A stretch of DNA of 64,000 bases from Girardinichthys multiradiatus (GCF_021462225.1 NC_061813.1:19430442-19494441); one strand, 5' to 3'. Counted from the stretch's first letter, positions 1 to 12,075 are shown. Numbers and translations: made by a program. Notes: generated by a model not told the origin, from the letters alone.

Positions 1-177
1 AATTTTGGGTTTTCATGAGCTGTATGCCAAAATCATCCGTATTAAGACAATAAAAGACCTGAAATATTTCAGTTAGTGTGCAATGAATCTAAAATATATG
101 AATGTTAAATTTTCATCATTACATTATAGAAAATAATGAACTTTATCACAATATGCTAATTTTTTGAGAAGGACCTG
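1..177. mobile_element. Tc1 element, right terminal repeat (cut by window edge)
   Basis: These bases are nearly identical to 35050-35226, the right terminal inverted repeat of the intact Tc1 at 33616-35226, including the end GAGAAGGACCTG followed by TA. The rest of the element lies left of the window. It abuts the next Tc1 directly in that element's 5' untranslated region, so it probably inserted there. Confidence 0.85.
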
Positions 178-233
178 TAAATGCACCTGCTCTGTGATAG
201 TCTCAGGGTTCTGTTCAAAGCGCAAAGAGCATC

Positions 234-1330
234 ATGAAGACCAAGGAACACACCAGGCAGGTCCGAGATACTGTTGTGGAGAAGTTTAAAGCCGGATTTG
301 GATACAAAAAGATTTCCCAAGCTTTAAACATCCCAAGGAACACTGTGCAAGCAATCATATTGAAATGGAAGGAGTATCAGACCACTGCAAATCTACCAAG
401 ACCTGGCCATCCCTCTAAACTCTAATCTCGAACAAGGAGAAGACTGATCAGAGATGCAGCCAGGAGGCCCATGATCACTCTGGATGAACTGCAGAGATCT
501 ACAGCTGAGGTGGGAGAGTCTGTCCATAGGACAACAATCAGTCGTACACTGCACAAATCTGGCCTTTATGGAAGAGTGGCAAGAAGAAAGCCATTTCTCA
601 AAGATATCCATAAAAAGTCTCATTTAAAGTTTGCCACAAGCCACCTGGGAGACACACCAAACATGTGGAAGAAGGTGCTCTGGTCAGATGAAACCAAAAT
701 CGAACTGTTTGGCCACAATGCAAATCGATATGTTTGGCGTAAAAGCAACACAGCACATCACCCTGAACACACCATCCCCACTGTCAAACATGGTGGTGGC
801 AGCATCATGGTTTGGGCCTGCTTTTTGTCAGCAGGGACAGGGAAGATGGTCAAAATAGATGGGCTTGTAACTCTATGCGTTACATTAACGTTCAGCATGG
901 ACTCCTGCTTTACTTGCACAATGATCAACTGCACTGTTGTATTGCTCTTGCATCTTATACTGCTCTATACTTACTCTCACTCACTCAAAACTGTGCACAT
1001 ATATTTATATTATATTGTAGATATGTTTATACTGTTTAATTTGTATTGTATTGCACCGACTACGCCAAAACAAATTCCTTGTATGTCCAAAAACGTACTT
1101 GGCAATAAAGCTTTTCTGATTCTGATTCTGATTCTGATCTGAAGATGGATGGGGCCAAATGCAGGACCATTCTGGAAGAATGGGCAAGAATTTCAGTCTC
1201 TCGATATGGAAAACAGATAGAGACATACCCCAAGCGACTTGCAGCTGTAATTGCAGCAAAGGGTGTGGCGCTACAAAGTATTAACGCAAGGGGGCCGAAT
1301 AATATTGCACGCCCCACTTTTCAGTATTTT
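234..1330 (+). pseudogene. Tc1 transposase pseudogene
   Basis: The start MKTKEHTRQVRDTVVEKFKA is the usual N-terminus of a large fish Tc1 family, with the paired helix-turn-helix DNA-binding region. The frame is stopped by TAA at 423-425, then continues in the same frame from 426 to 862. It includes the DDE core entry WSDETKIELFG with the first catalytic Asp and KHGGGSIMVWACF. A LINE insertion follows. After 1139 the transposase resumes (MDGAKCRTILEE) but jumps straight to the C-terminal IETYPKRLAAVIAAKG, so the second Asp and the Glu of the catalytic triad are deleted. It cannot encode an active enzyme. Confidence 0.88.
863..1139 (+). mobile_element. 5'-truncated LINE tail with (TTCTGA)n end
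   Basis: The segment matches, in opposite orientation, the 3' end of the LINE at 15260-18650, down to the run AATAAAGCTTTTCTGATTCT and the hexamer tail. It interrupts a Tc1 transposase between two halves that are contiguous in intact relatives. Truncation to about 277 bp is typical of target-primed reverse transcription. No clear target duplication was seen. Confidence 0.85.
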
Positions 1331-1500
1331 ATTTGTTAAAACAGTTTGACACATTCAATAAATTTCATTCCACTTCATGACTGTGTCCCACTTGTTGATT
1401 CTTCACAAAAAATTAGAATTTTATATATTTATGTTTGAAGCCTGAAATGTGGCAAGAGGTTGAAAGGTTCAAGGGGGCCGAAAACCTTTGCAAGGCACTG

Positions 1501-1946
1501 TATATATAAAGATGAATAGGTAAATTTAAATCAAAAATTAAAATTATAATGAGGTTTCACCTCATCTTTTATAACCAATATTACATAAAATAACACACTA
1601 ATCTGGGTCACACAGGCAATCACTCCTAAGCTCCTAAAGCAGCTTAATATTCCCATTGTTTTGGCTCAAACATGTACCTTAATATGTCATCACATTAGTA
1701 TTAAGTAGTAGAAAAACAGTAGGTCTCCTCATCATTATTGGTCTGTCTCCATATAAATTGTTGTGACCCCTTGCTATCTTAATGGCAGGAAGATATTATG
1801 CTGTGGCAGTCACCTCTAGAGCTGTCTTTCCCTCAGTCACTAACGTTAGGATTCCTTTGTTAAAGTTGGGTCTTGTAGAATTGACTTCTTTTTGGGGCCA
1901 TCTTTAAAAACACCATTTAAGGATGGCCTGCCCCTGCTTTCCTATG
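1501..1946. other. No gene seen (intronic/intergenic)
   Basis: AT-rich single-copy-looking sequence without an exon, RNA gene or clear repeat. Confidence 0.5.
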
Positions 1947-2600
1947 GCCCCTTTCCACTAGACCCTACTCAGTTTGGTTTGGCACAGCTCTGTTTGCTTT
2001 TTATGCTTTTCCATTAGTAATGGTTATGTGGAACCATTACTATTTTTAGTACCTGATTGTATGTGGTTCCAACCGTGCCGAGTCACGCAGAAAACAGGAC
2101 ATCAGAAGACTGTCGGTCTCTGATTGGGTAGGGGGAGGTTTTACTAGTCACAGCATACATAAAATGTAAATATAATATTATTATAATAACTAATATCTTC
2201 AGCAGTTAAATCATTGTACGCTGGGCTTGTTGTATTTAAGACCACTATAGCAAACTAGCATTAGGTAGCGTTAGCTTACCCTCACACATTGTTTAGATCA
2301 TACCCTTTAGTTTGATACCACTCTATAGCTTCCCTCTCTCTCCTGTACTTATCCACAGTGTCTTGCCACCACAGTCTGACAACAGCCAAAGACTGAGCAG
2401 CAGGTCCTTTATTGTTGTTTGTGTTACTGTCACTACAACTCACATCAGGTTACTTTTTCAGACTGTGGGGCTGCCACGCTATTGATGATCCTTTCTCACA
2501 CTGAGATGGTACGTAATTGTAATGGAAAACAAACCAAACCGTGTAAAGTAGAACCGACCGAAGACAAACTGCGCTGAGTAGGTACTAATGAAAAAGGGGC
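1947..2600. mobile_element. MITE-like non-autonomous DNA transposon
   Basis: The ends form an imperfect inverted repeat: GCCCCTTTCCACTAGACCCT at the left against the complement of the right end (GCCCCTTTTTCATTAGTACC), both followed by ACTCAG. The ~650-bp interior has no coding capacity. Short G/C-rich termini of this kind occur in hAT-like MITEs of fish; superfamily and target duplication could not be settled. Confidence 0.5.
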
Positions 2601-3236
2601 ACTAGAACTCACCAAAAAAGGTTTTCCCCTCCTTTCCCACCCATCCTACCATGGTGATACTGTCAAGAGTATGTTTGTCTGACAGTAGTCTATCAAATAA
2701 CAACTTGCATAGCAGCTGCAATGCCAAGAGCATTACAGTAACTTACTTGGAGTGCTGCTGATGATGAGATAAAGCTGACCCTGCAAAGACCATCCATGAT
2801 CTGGTTCTTGTTGTGATGAGGTCTTAGCCCGGGGTGAACTTTATTAGGCCATATTGTAGTCTGAAAATTGGTGTATTTTAATAACTGTTCTTAAAACATA
2901 TTAATATTTAAAGGGCTGGAATTTTCAGACAGCATAGTGATATTACAGCAAGATACATTTTTTGAGACTCCATCTGGCCATAATACAATTTGACATAAAC
3001 AAATTCTTACATTCACTGTTAATATGATTTTTGGTTTCTCTCATTGTTCGTTCACTGTTGTGGGCACATTTGGTTATAGTTGTTATTTTATATATGTTGT
3101 TAACGTTCACCCTAAGGTCAGGAATTGGTGATTGGGAACAAATACTCTAGTTTTACATCCTATTGATGCTTGATTTTGCTAGGTTTTTCGCTTTGGTGTT
3201 TGTGTTGGGATTATGAATCTTAGAATATTATTTAAT
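2601..3236. other. No gene seen
   Basis: AT-rich, no exon or repeat recognised; ends at the Rex3 target site. Confidence 0.5.
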
Positions 3237-3248
3237 ATTAATATTTTA
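3237..3248. repeat. Target-site duplication of Rex3 (left copy)
   Basis: ATTAATATTTTA is repeated exactly at 13664-13675, flanking the Rex3 element and everything nested in it. Confidence 0.85.
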
Positions 3249-3389
3249 CCCCTCCTTGAACCGCCACCTTAACGTGGTGGAGGGGTTTGAGTGCTCAAAT
3301 GATCCTAGAGGCTATGTTGTCTGGGGCCTAAATGCCCCTAGTAGGGTCTCCCATGGCAAACAGGCTCTAGGTGATGGGTCAGACAAAGA

Positions 3390-4077
3390 GTGGTTCAAGA
3401 ATCCCTCATGAAGAACAAAATATCGAGGCACGTGACGTCGCCCGGTACGGCGGAGCCGGGGTCCCACCCTGGAGCCAGGCCTGGGGTCGGGACTCGTCAG
3501 CCCAAGCGCATAGTGAGGGTCTGCTGGGAACGCCTGGCGGAGCCCTCGGCCAGGGATGTATTCAACTCCCACCTCCGGGAGAGCTTCGACCAGATCCCGG
3601 GGGATGTTGGAGACATAGAGTCCGAGTGGACCATGTTCTCCGCATCTATTGTCGATGCTGCTGCCCGTAGCTGCGGCCGTAAGGTCTGCGGTGCCTGTCG
3701 CAGCGGCAATCCCAGAACCCGGTGGTGGACACCGGCAGTAAGGGATGCTGTCAAGCTGAAGGAGGAGTCCTATCGGCTGTGGTTGGCTTGTGGGACTCCT
3801 GAGGTGGCTGACGGGTACCGTGAGACCAAGCGTGCTGCAGCCCATGCTGTGGCAGAGGCAAAAACTCGGGCCTGGGAGGAGTTCGGTGAGGCCATGGAGA
3901 AGGACTACCGGTTGGCCTCGAAGCGATTCTGGCAAACCGTCCGGCGCCTCAGGAGGGGGAAGCAGTGTTTCGCCAACACTGTTTATAGTGGAGGCGGGAG
4001 ACTGCGGACCTCAACTGAGAACATTATCGGGCAGTGGAAGGAATACTTCGAGGATCTCCTCAATCCTGCCATCACGC
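3390..4077 (+). pseudogene. Rex3 ORF, segment between endonuclease and RT
   Basis: An open frame reads from the leader into the segment starting PKRIVRVCWERLAEPSARDV and ending with EYFEDLLN just before the provirus. This is the linker region N-terminal to the RTE-clade RT domain. The endonuclease that should precede it is absent through an internal deletion. The frame is cut by the ERV insertion and continues, after it, at 12076. Confidence 0.8.
4074..4077. repeat. 4-bp target duplication of the provirus (left)
   Basis: ACGC precedes the left LTR and recurs at 12076-12079 after the right LTR; the Rex3 sequence is continuous when one copy is removed. Confidence 0.8.
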
Positions 4078-4502
4078 CGTTGTAGAATTTTCTCATCAAA
4101 GTGGGTAGAAGTTGACTCATAACAAGAGAAAATCTGGACTTTGTCTTTATAAGTTTTATTCAAAGGCATTCAGCGTTTGAATGACTCTGTCACCGAGCAA
4201 GTCAGTTGAAACAGAGCCCCGATCAACATTTACACACAGTATTCATACCAGAACATGACAGTGTTATCTCAACTTCAAAGAGTCTGTGTTTTATGACCCC
4301 AGACCCTTCTCGGGTTCAGAGGTGACTAAGTTATCTGGGAACCCATCTATCCTTCCCAACACATCATCCTAACTGTGGGTTTTAACCATTAAACCTCTGA
4401 TAATGGCTTTTACAGCTTACTCCCTAACACAGATGTTCACAGGAGTGAGGTAACCCAAAGGTCACACACTTTGGAACACTTAATAAAAGAATTCCCATTA
4501 CA
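4078..4502 (-). repeat. 3' LTR of the provirus
   Basis: 425 bp, ending CCATTACA on the plus strand (TGTAATGG as the LTR start in sense). A polyadenylation signal AATAAA on the minus strand lies at 4155-4160. The TATA position reads TATGAATA here, against intact TATAAATA in the other LTR. Confidence 0.88.
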
Positions 4503-4514
4503 CTCCTTTCTTCT
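4503..4514 (-). promoter_or_regulatory. Polypurine tract of the provirus
   Basis: On the minus strand AGAAGAAAGGAG directly abuts the start of the 3' LTR, the expected place for the plus-strand primer; it fixes the orientation. Confidence 0.75.
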
Positions 4515-5414
4515 GATTACAAGATAATCACAACTAAAGGAAAATTCTTCAAAACCATCACCCCTCTCAGCTAACAGATAATCCAAAGCCATTCTAGTTT
4601 GCAAACTCATCGTTAATAGCTTAGGCTGATTGAAGTATAAGTTGTGACTGTAGGTAGTAAATGAGCTAGATAACATACTCCAGACCAAGTAGCAGGCAGA
4701 TACAGATATAATCTATTTCCACACATCCAACCCATGTTCTGAGTACATGAGAACCCATCTCTACCAGGAAAAGTAACAAGAACCCTGGTTAATTTACCTG
4801 CCATGCCATACACTTAACCTCCATCCGGTAAGGCTGTAAGATTAAGAGTTAACACAAAGGGATCTGGAGCCAAAGATTCTGAAATAGTATAAGGATCAGT
4901 TCTGATAGGACATGACACAAATGTATGTCTGTTGATTAAAGCACATAAAACACATATAATAGCTTCGCAATCTACTGTCTTCCCAAGGAAATAAGGTGTA
5001 CTTTCCTCCTGTGTAATACAAACATCTGGATCTTTAACCGGATTTCTATTACCCCGAATTCTATAAAGAGTTCCTGTAGACGCACACGTTAAATTAGTCT
5101 CACTAGAAAATCTACTAACATTTCTGCTTTCCCTTACACTATAATTCCTCACAGTTTTGATGCATCATTTGCCACCAAACATTATCAGTGTGATCATAGT
5201 AGTCAGAAAAGTGATTAATCTCTCTTCGAATCCGCTGATGAGTATTATTAGTCAGATTAACCACACATTGTCTTTGCTGTACCTTTCCCAAACTGAACAC
5301 AAGAGTTGTAAAAATACTTGCAATACCAATCATTAGCATCAGGACAGACCATCTTCCATTTAACTGCATCGTGACCTTGAAGTGGAATGTCCTTTCTTCT
5401 GGTACTGAAAGCAA
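4515..5414 (-). pseudogene. env-like remnant of the provirus
   Basis: Three overlapping minus-strand frames (5139-5414, 4814-5152, 4613-4813), then a further frame inside 4437-4688, cover the position expected for env. Visible are a hydrophobic segment near the N-terminus (SVLMLMIGIASIFTTLVF), several NxS/T sequons, a surface-type stretch MGWMCGNRLYLYLPATW, and SLQTRMALDYLLAERG, which resembles the heptad/immunosuppressive-like region of gammaretroviral TM. At least two frameshifts separate the pieces, and the protein runs into the polypurine tract soon after the TM-like motif, so the membrane anchor is missing. Assignment rests on motif resemblance and position. Confidence 0.6.
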
Positions 5415-6089
5415 ACAGTTTTTTTTTTCAAAGAAAACAATTTATAAACACAACTCAAAAAACAAAAATTCTGCTGTCTCTCCTGAGTGGCTTCAAGCTG
5501 CCCTGTTACCAGTCTGGTACAGGTGAGCGGTCGTAGGAAGCTCCTCTAGAAATATATTTAGAAACAGGAACTCTAACCTGCTGGAAGTTAGGCTTCCATA
5601 GTCCAACTAAACAACAGTGGAAATGAACACATTTAAATTTGTAATAATACCATAATGATAGATATCAAGCAATAACCATGAAAGTTAGATAAAAGCATCC
5701 GAGATTTCCTCCTCAGAGTCAGTCTCGCTGTCAAAGTGGGAGAAAAGAATTTGGCTGACCCTTGCTGTCCAGACAAAGGAGCCCCTACTAGCCACCAAAT
5801 GTTAAGAAATTAAGGAGAATAAGCATCATGGCGCATGTTTGATTGTCTCTCTGTTGCAGACGTCGCCAGTCCATCATCCAGAGAAAGGTTATGTGCAATG
5901 TGTAGAGGTCTTCCCTCTCACTGTGGTGTGTGTGTGCAGTGACGCAAATGACCTTATGATTTCTAACTTTCAGGCAATGCGATGGCCTTAAGTAGATTCT
6001 AAAATAGCGTTGCACTGCCCAAGGGATTATTGTGCCCTTGTAAGAACAGTGTTCTTCAACCACCTCTTCAATCACTCGCCAGTGATCAG

Positions 6090-6660
6090 CTTACAGTTCT
6101 TTGTCTTGTGGTGGTCCGCTGTCTTCACACCTTTCAGGCCGTGGATGATCCAGTTAGAAGATGACTTGTCCTGGAAGCCAGATGACGCTGGAGGAGCTGG
6201 AGCTTTCCTGCAGCTTTCCTGGGTGTCTAGTAGGATCTGATATGGGCCATTCCAGCCCTGGACTTCCTGTGTTTTCTCCTAAATTCTCTGACCAGAATCC
6301 AGTCGCCAGGAATAAAGGACTGGAGGGTGGAAGTGGCTTTTTCTGGTAATGCAGCCTTCACCATCTGTGAAACTTGAGAAAACACAGTGGACAGGTTTTG
6401 ACAGTAAAACAACATCCTACCTTCACACAAAGATGTGGAAGAAAATTATCTTGGCAATATCCCCATGTCAAAATTAGGAGACCTGCCACACAGCACTTCA
6501 AAAGGACTGAGATTTGCCTGTGTCCTTTGTCTTAATCTTATATAAGTGAGAACAGGGCCTTCACAACACTTGGCTAATTTTCAATTCAAAGTCCCATTCT
6601 CAATCCTAAGTGCTTAACTACATGAAGTTCATCAAAACATCCAACAAAATCCACAGAATT
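6090..6660 (-). pseudogene. pol remnant: integrase C-terminal part
   Basis: On the minus strand the sequence contains a segment reading like the end of the integrase core (SFEVLCGRSPNFDMG, from 6540 downwards) followed by the C-terminal SH3-like domain, with FIPGDWILVREFRRKHRKS inside the open frame 6227-6430. The domain continues in another frame below 6240 (GPYQILLDTQ) to WIIHGLK. Stops and at least one frameshift break it. The layout, integrase then env toward the polypurine tract, is standard retroviral. The catalytic DDE residues lie upstream and were not identified. Confidence 0.7.
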
Positions 6661-9600
6661 GATCTTCTGACTTCACCTGATATACCAGCAGTGACCATCA
6701 GCTAAATATTCTGAATATCAAAAATGTGACATGATGTTTGAGGAAGGTCTGATTACAGGTCAATAATTCATAGTTTCAGAATACCCAAAAAGAATTTCAA
6801 AAATGGTCTAATCTGTGGAGATGTAAAATTTCACAAAAGAATCAACACCATAATTTCAGAGAGGTTTTCAGAATGTGGTCTTAGGGAGCTATGCACCATT
6901 TATATAAAGAAAGTACAATGTCTCTCTTGCATTGTCTCTAAGTCCTCACTGGAGGTATGAGCTACCCTTTTTCCCATGAGTGCTAAAACCTTTGGAACCC
7001 CATGTTACTTTATTCTGACATTCCCCTCTTCTGGCGCAGGGTCCAACTCATGCGACAATCCAGCAAAACGTTTGTACAAAAATGTTCCAGTAACCAAGAT
7101 CACATTAGATAGAACCAAAGAAATGAATGCTGACAAAACTATGTGTCCCTATGAATGTAACGAAAGCAACATAAAAAACAAATCCAGATGTTTTAACTGC
7201 AATTCAGTTCCATTAACAACAAAACACAAACTTTAATTAGTCAGTTAATCAATGTCTCACTTAGAAATTAGTCACATATCATCCTAATTTGTCTTGTATA
7301 AAGAAGAGTATTAGATTAATGGACATCTAATGTAATTCAGATGCATAAACCCTACAAATTCGAATCTAACAAATAATTCCCACCAAGTATAAAGTCATGA
7401 CTCAGATTCTTTATCAAAAATATATTCCTTACTTTTGCATATCTTGAACTGTCAGTTAGCTTAATGGTACCAGGGAAACTTCCAATCTAATAAATCACCA
7501 ATGATTCTGTATTCAAAACTAATTCTTCAAAATAGTTTAAACTATTTCATTAACCTTTTAATAGTAAAACACATAAATCTAAAAGTCATGCTACATCCTT
7601 AATTATTATACAAAAAAACATGTTATTAAGGCAACAATCACTACAAGCATTTTGATTCTATTGTCTCTTAAACAATGTTAAAACTCAGGAAGGGAGGTGC
7701 TGAGCGTTACCATGACAGCAAAGGCATGAACCAACCTGGTAGGTGGGCGGAGTCAGGCAGAACTAACCTTTGATGGACAGCCTATGGGCGGGACCCACAG
7801 TTTCTTCATTCCAACCCATCTTAGTGATCCTTAAACTGCAAAACTGTTAACATGCACCTACTTCAGAAACAAGCTGCTTCTTAACTCTCCTGAAAACTCA
7901 AAGTTTAATCAATCTGGGATTTAGAAACATTATTCTAAACATGGATTATTGTTTCATGCAACATATAATCAAACATTCATTCCATCAAAACAAAGACAAA
8001 ACATCAAAGACAAACAAATGGCCAAATTTGAAGCTTCAAGAATTCAAAGACATTTTTAACAATCTATTTTCAGAATATGTTTTCTCAGTCATATCTTTTA
8101 ATGCTATAATTGATCAATTTTGTTATGACAATCTTCAGGATCCTTTTTTAAAAAATGAGTGCACATAGTCCAAAAAATCTCAAAGTATTTAGAAGCACAG
8201 CAACAGTTTTCTCTTAAATGAAACCTTTTGCTAATTCTTTGTACTGTAACTCTGTAATAATAATAACTACAATCCTGAGAGTTATTGTTATAGTTCACTT
8301 TTTGTTTGGCTCAATTTGATCGCAGCTGTATTGCAGAATTTCAGGTTAAATGCAAAGAAGTATTTTTAATTTAATCCAATTCAAATTCAAAGATACTTAA
8401 TTGATCCCCGAGGGGAAATTAGAAAAGTCGGCATTGACATTTTCATGTTATACCCAAACTAAACAAAAACTGCAGTGTTTGACTTAATCAGAAATTAAGA
8501 TAAGAAGCTTGTCTCCAAACTGAATTTTTCCCACAACAAACATCATTTTCTTTAATTTGGGCTATTTAAATTTTGAGAGTTGGGGAAAACTTATTACTAG
8601 AACCCCTCTTTTACAATCCAAATGCTGATAAATGTTCCAATATTTTATCTCTTAGTAATCTGAAATCACCTTGTGTACCTTTCTACTCCTATGTATTCTT
8701 TTAATCTTTAAACCCTAAGAAATCAAACAAGGAGACTGGAGTTTGAGCCGACCATCCTCTTACTGTTAAGAGGGCTTTTATTTCTTTTCTTTTCCTAAAA
8801 TGAAGGATTTTACTTGTCTTGATTCTGTTATAAAAATCCTAACCTTGGTTCCAAAACTAAACTCTTCAACCCCAATCTGTGTTCCCAGAGTAGAAATTTT
8901 GAGTATTATTGCATTTCAAAGCCACCAAATGACTGGAACTCATCATTGGCTTAGATCTATTTTAATAGGTAATCGGTCTACCTTTAATTAAATATTATAA
9001 TTGTATGGACCCAAAATCTATGGCTTACGGGCTTCAGTAGTCCAGGAACCACAAGTTGAGTACTACTGCATTGAACAATGGTGTTAACTTTCTGCAGAGA
9101 TTGAAGGATTGGCTAAATATATTATTTCTGCTTGGACAATAATCAGATTTAAAATCACTAGTTCACAGCTCCTAATTTACCTCAGATCATATTTTCTTCT
9201 AACACAGTTCATAAAAAGCTTCAGACAACATTATGCTAAAAAGCCAAAAACAAAACAAAACAAAAAACACAGATCTTTTTTAAAATAAAGAAAAAGCATG
9301 CTTAAAAAACTTGGTACTGTGGTGGAAAATAACTCCACGGTTCTGAAGGCCTTTTCATGCAGAGTCTTTTAGGAAGCCTGAGGTTAGTTTAATTTTTGTG
9401 TGGTACCACTGTCCAATCAAATTCTTTCTAAATAACCCCATTTTTCATTCTCATTTTAAAGATTTGTTTTACCAAGGGAAATGTGTTTAACAAAACCAAT
9501 TACTCTCAAAGTTTTAAAAGTTTTAGCTGGTGATATCTTCAGAAAACAACAAGTGTTTCAATATTTCTGTGCAACACAGAACTGATCAGGTTTCTCTTTC

Positions 9601-11642
9601 CTTCTCCAAAGGGAGAAAAAAGAACCTGCAGAACCAAACCTTTCATAGTTTTTGTCAGGACCTGATATAAGGTACAGTGTAAATCAACACGCTGCATGAA
9701 TCAGAAGAGGGAAGAAAAACCTAATATAACCTCTTCCCAGCAGTTGCTGTGAAAAACAATAAATTTGTACTTTCCATAAGCGTCAGTTAGCACTTGCGGA
9801 CAAAAACTGCACCAAACTGTAAATACTGTGTCAGAAACTGTGTGAAGACCATCTGCAGTAAAACTAAGCCTGTTTTAATGAGGTCTCTACCCATTAGATA
9901 TATGGGATACAAACTCTGACAACAGAAAATAATGCCTGAAGGAGAAACCCATCAGGTTTTACGCATGCGCTGGGTTTTCTAAAAATGCTCCTTCATGAGA
10001 TCTGTCCTGAGAATAACATAGAAACACATGGTTACTGCTGAGTTTTGGAGATGTTGTAACTTCCTCTGCTTTTAATAACTTTAATAACTAAAATAATTGA
10101 CCCTGAATATTCCACGACGAAAGAGAACTTGTTTCTTTAAAAGAATTAACTGGAAAGTATCAAATGAGCTAAGTTATCACCCTTTTGAAGATACTTTTCT
10201 AACCCTAAAATAATATTGTTACCCGCTATATCTCTCAACGTCAAGCAAGCGTCACATAAGCAGCGGTTAATAAGCGTTCTTCGTTGCAGAAAATAGGAAA
10301 AGATTTATGCAAATGTGTGTGTGTTTGTACGTTACCCCCATCAGTTTCTAAATCGCTCCAGAGTCAGACTGTCATGGCACACAGTCCTCTATCAGTCCAA
10401 AAAAACAACCAGGCCCTTCCCAGGTCTGTTGGTGAGACATTCAATCATTCTTTGTCCACTTTAACTTCTTTCAGGTGGGAGAAAGAAGAAACTTTGCTCC
10501 GGTTTCTCTTCTGCCCGCATAAGATGCTTTCAATATAAATCCAGTGTATCACTCTTCTGGCTCTTGCAAACAGCATGGATCGTTGTCCATCTCAGTGGGT
10601 ATAGACTTCTTCTGATTTTCGTTTTTTTTTTTTTTTTTTTGTGTAGAAACTCACACTGCGATTTTCAACAAGCAGGAAGGCAGATCTCTCTCTTTCAGGC
10701 CGTGCTGGAGAAGCGTCTCTGGTGGAGTAGCCATTGAGAAGGGCAGGTTACTAAAATCCAGACTCAAAAACACAGATGTTGAACTCAAATCCCATATATG
10801 TGTATTTGTGTGTGAGAGAGGCAGAAGAAAAAGTTTAGTATAGGTTCAGATTTTGCACAAAGAAATATTATCAGTCAGTCAGTCAGTTGTCCACCTGCTT
10901 GTCACTTTCTTTCATAACATGCACTATACTCCTTTCTAAAACAACTTTCTTTTCGACTCTCTAATGTCCCTTTTCACTTTTACTTTCTTTTCCGACTGAT
11001 CGCAATCTTTTCCTTAAGTTTTTTTTTTTTCATCAACTGTTTTACTTGAAACTATTTAAACTATTTAACTTATTTACACTCAAACTTCCACGCTGTGAAA
11101 AACCAAACTTATCTTCCAAATTAAAGCACATTTCACACAATCATCCCCACTTTTTCCTTTCATTATTTTATAAATCAGAGTCTGAAGAAGGAGACACCCT
11201 GATGCCTCAAGGTTCCGGAACCATTTTTTTTACCCGTTCAGCGGCACGTCTGCCCTCTGGCTTTTCTCCTTTATGAGGTGTAGAAAATTGCTAAAAACCA
11301 CCCACAAAACTCTGTGTTCTGCTTTATCCCATTGTTACCAATGAGAACCTCCCTGCAATTCCTTTTGCAGGGTAACCGGGCCCTATCGCAACTCTGGAAC
11401 CTAATTAATTAGTTAGGAGATGATGGTTAATGTGTAATAAAAATAATAATATACATTATATCATACAGAGCAACTTCTCACCCAGATATATTTGAAGACA
11501 AATAGTTCGGATCCAATCGGCCAGAAGCCGCAGGTGGGCACCCGGACTCCCCTCCGTAATATGGAAGTGGACTGAGAACAACTCTCTGGCTAGCCAGGCG
11601 TCCGTGTCCCCCTCCTGCGGTCTCCTCTGGCACGTTAGATCC
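6661..11642. other. Provirus interior without recognisable genes
   Basis: Five kilobases where gag, protease and RT should lie show no coding signature in any frame; the longest frames are under 90 codons. A scrap at 8398-8432 (TTAATTGATCCCCGAGGGGA...) resembles a common fish interspersed-repeat tail, and a CAGT repeat occurs at 10872-10887. A T-run lies at 10622-10640. The interior may be deleted, replaced or heavily diverged. Confidence 0.5.
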
Positions 11643-11660
11643 TGTTCGTGACGCTAAAAT
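11643..11660 (-). promoter_or_regulatory. Candidate primer-binding site of the provirus
   Basis: Directly inside the 5' LTR the minus strand reads ATTTTAGCGTCACGAACA, continuing GGATC. The expected position fits, but it does not open with the usual TGG (TAG is a one-base change); the tRNA was not identified. Confidence 0.35.
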
Positions 11661-12075
11661 TGTTGTGGAATTTTCTTATCAAAGTGGGTAGAAGTTGACT
11701 CATAACAAGAGAAAATCCGGACTTTGTCTTTATAAGTTTTATTCAAAGGGATTCAGCATTTGAATGACTCTGTCACCGAGCAAGTCAGTTGAAACAGAGC
11801 CCCGATCAACATTTACACACAGTATTTATACCAGAACATGACAGTGTTATCTCAACTTCAAAGAGTCTGTGTTTTATTACCACAGACCCTTCTCGGGTTC
11901 AGAGGTGACTAAGTTATCTGGGAACCCATCTATCCTTCCCAACACATCATCCTAACTGTGGGTTTTAACCATTAAACTTCTGATAATGGCTTTTACAGCT
12001 TACAGATGTTCACAAGAGTGAGGTAACCCAAAGGTCACACACTTTGGAACACTTAATAAAATAATTTCCATTACA
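11661..12075 (-). repeat. 5' LTR of the provirus
   Basis: 415 bp, TGTTGTGG...CCATTACA on the plus strand. On the minus strand there is a TATA box TATAAATA (11823-11830) and a polyadenylation signal AATAAA (11738-11743). Any transcription would run antisense to cntnap2. Confidence 0.88.

Larger units (their letters stand above)
178..1500 (+). mobile_element. Tc1-type transposon, broken, with LINE insertion
   Basis: It has a leader and transposase remnant from 234 and a 3' end at 1500 (GGGGGCCGAAAACCTTTGCAAGGCACTG then TA is the typical terminal repeat, spanning about 1470-1500). The 5' terminal repeat is not visible because the element at 1-177 sits in its place. A 277-bp LINE tail interrupts it at 863-1139. 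Confidence 0.85.
4078..12075 (-). mobile_element. Endogenous retrovirus (gamma/epsilon-like), degenerate provirus
   Basis: Two LTRs of 425 and 415 bp (TG...CA; the first base of the left one is mutated to C) flank 7.2 kb, with a 4-bp duplication ACGC. By hand count the LTRs differ at about 13 aligned positions plus one 10-bp indel, roughly 3%. Orientation is minus: a polypurine tract adjoins the left (3') LTR, env-like and integrase-like remains follow in reverse order, and the right (5') LTR keeps a TATA box. Gag, protease and RT were not recognised. The coding parts carry stops and frameshifts. Another copy of this LTR stands alone at 50453-50880. Confidence 0.85.

Noticed and set aside
7681..7800. 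GC-richer patch in the provirus interior considered as a gag remnant
   Set aside because: No frame longer than a few dozen codons and no Gag or nucleocapsid motif.
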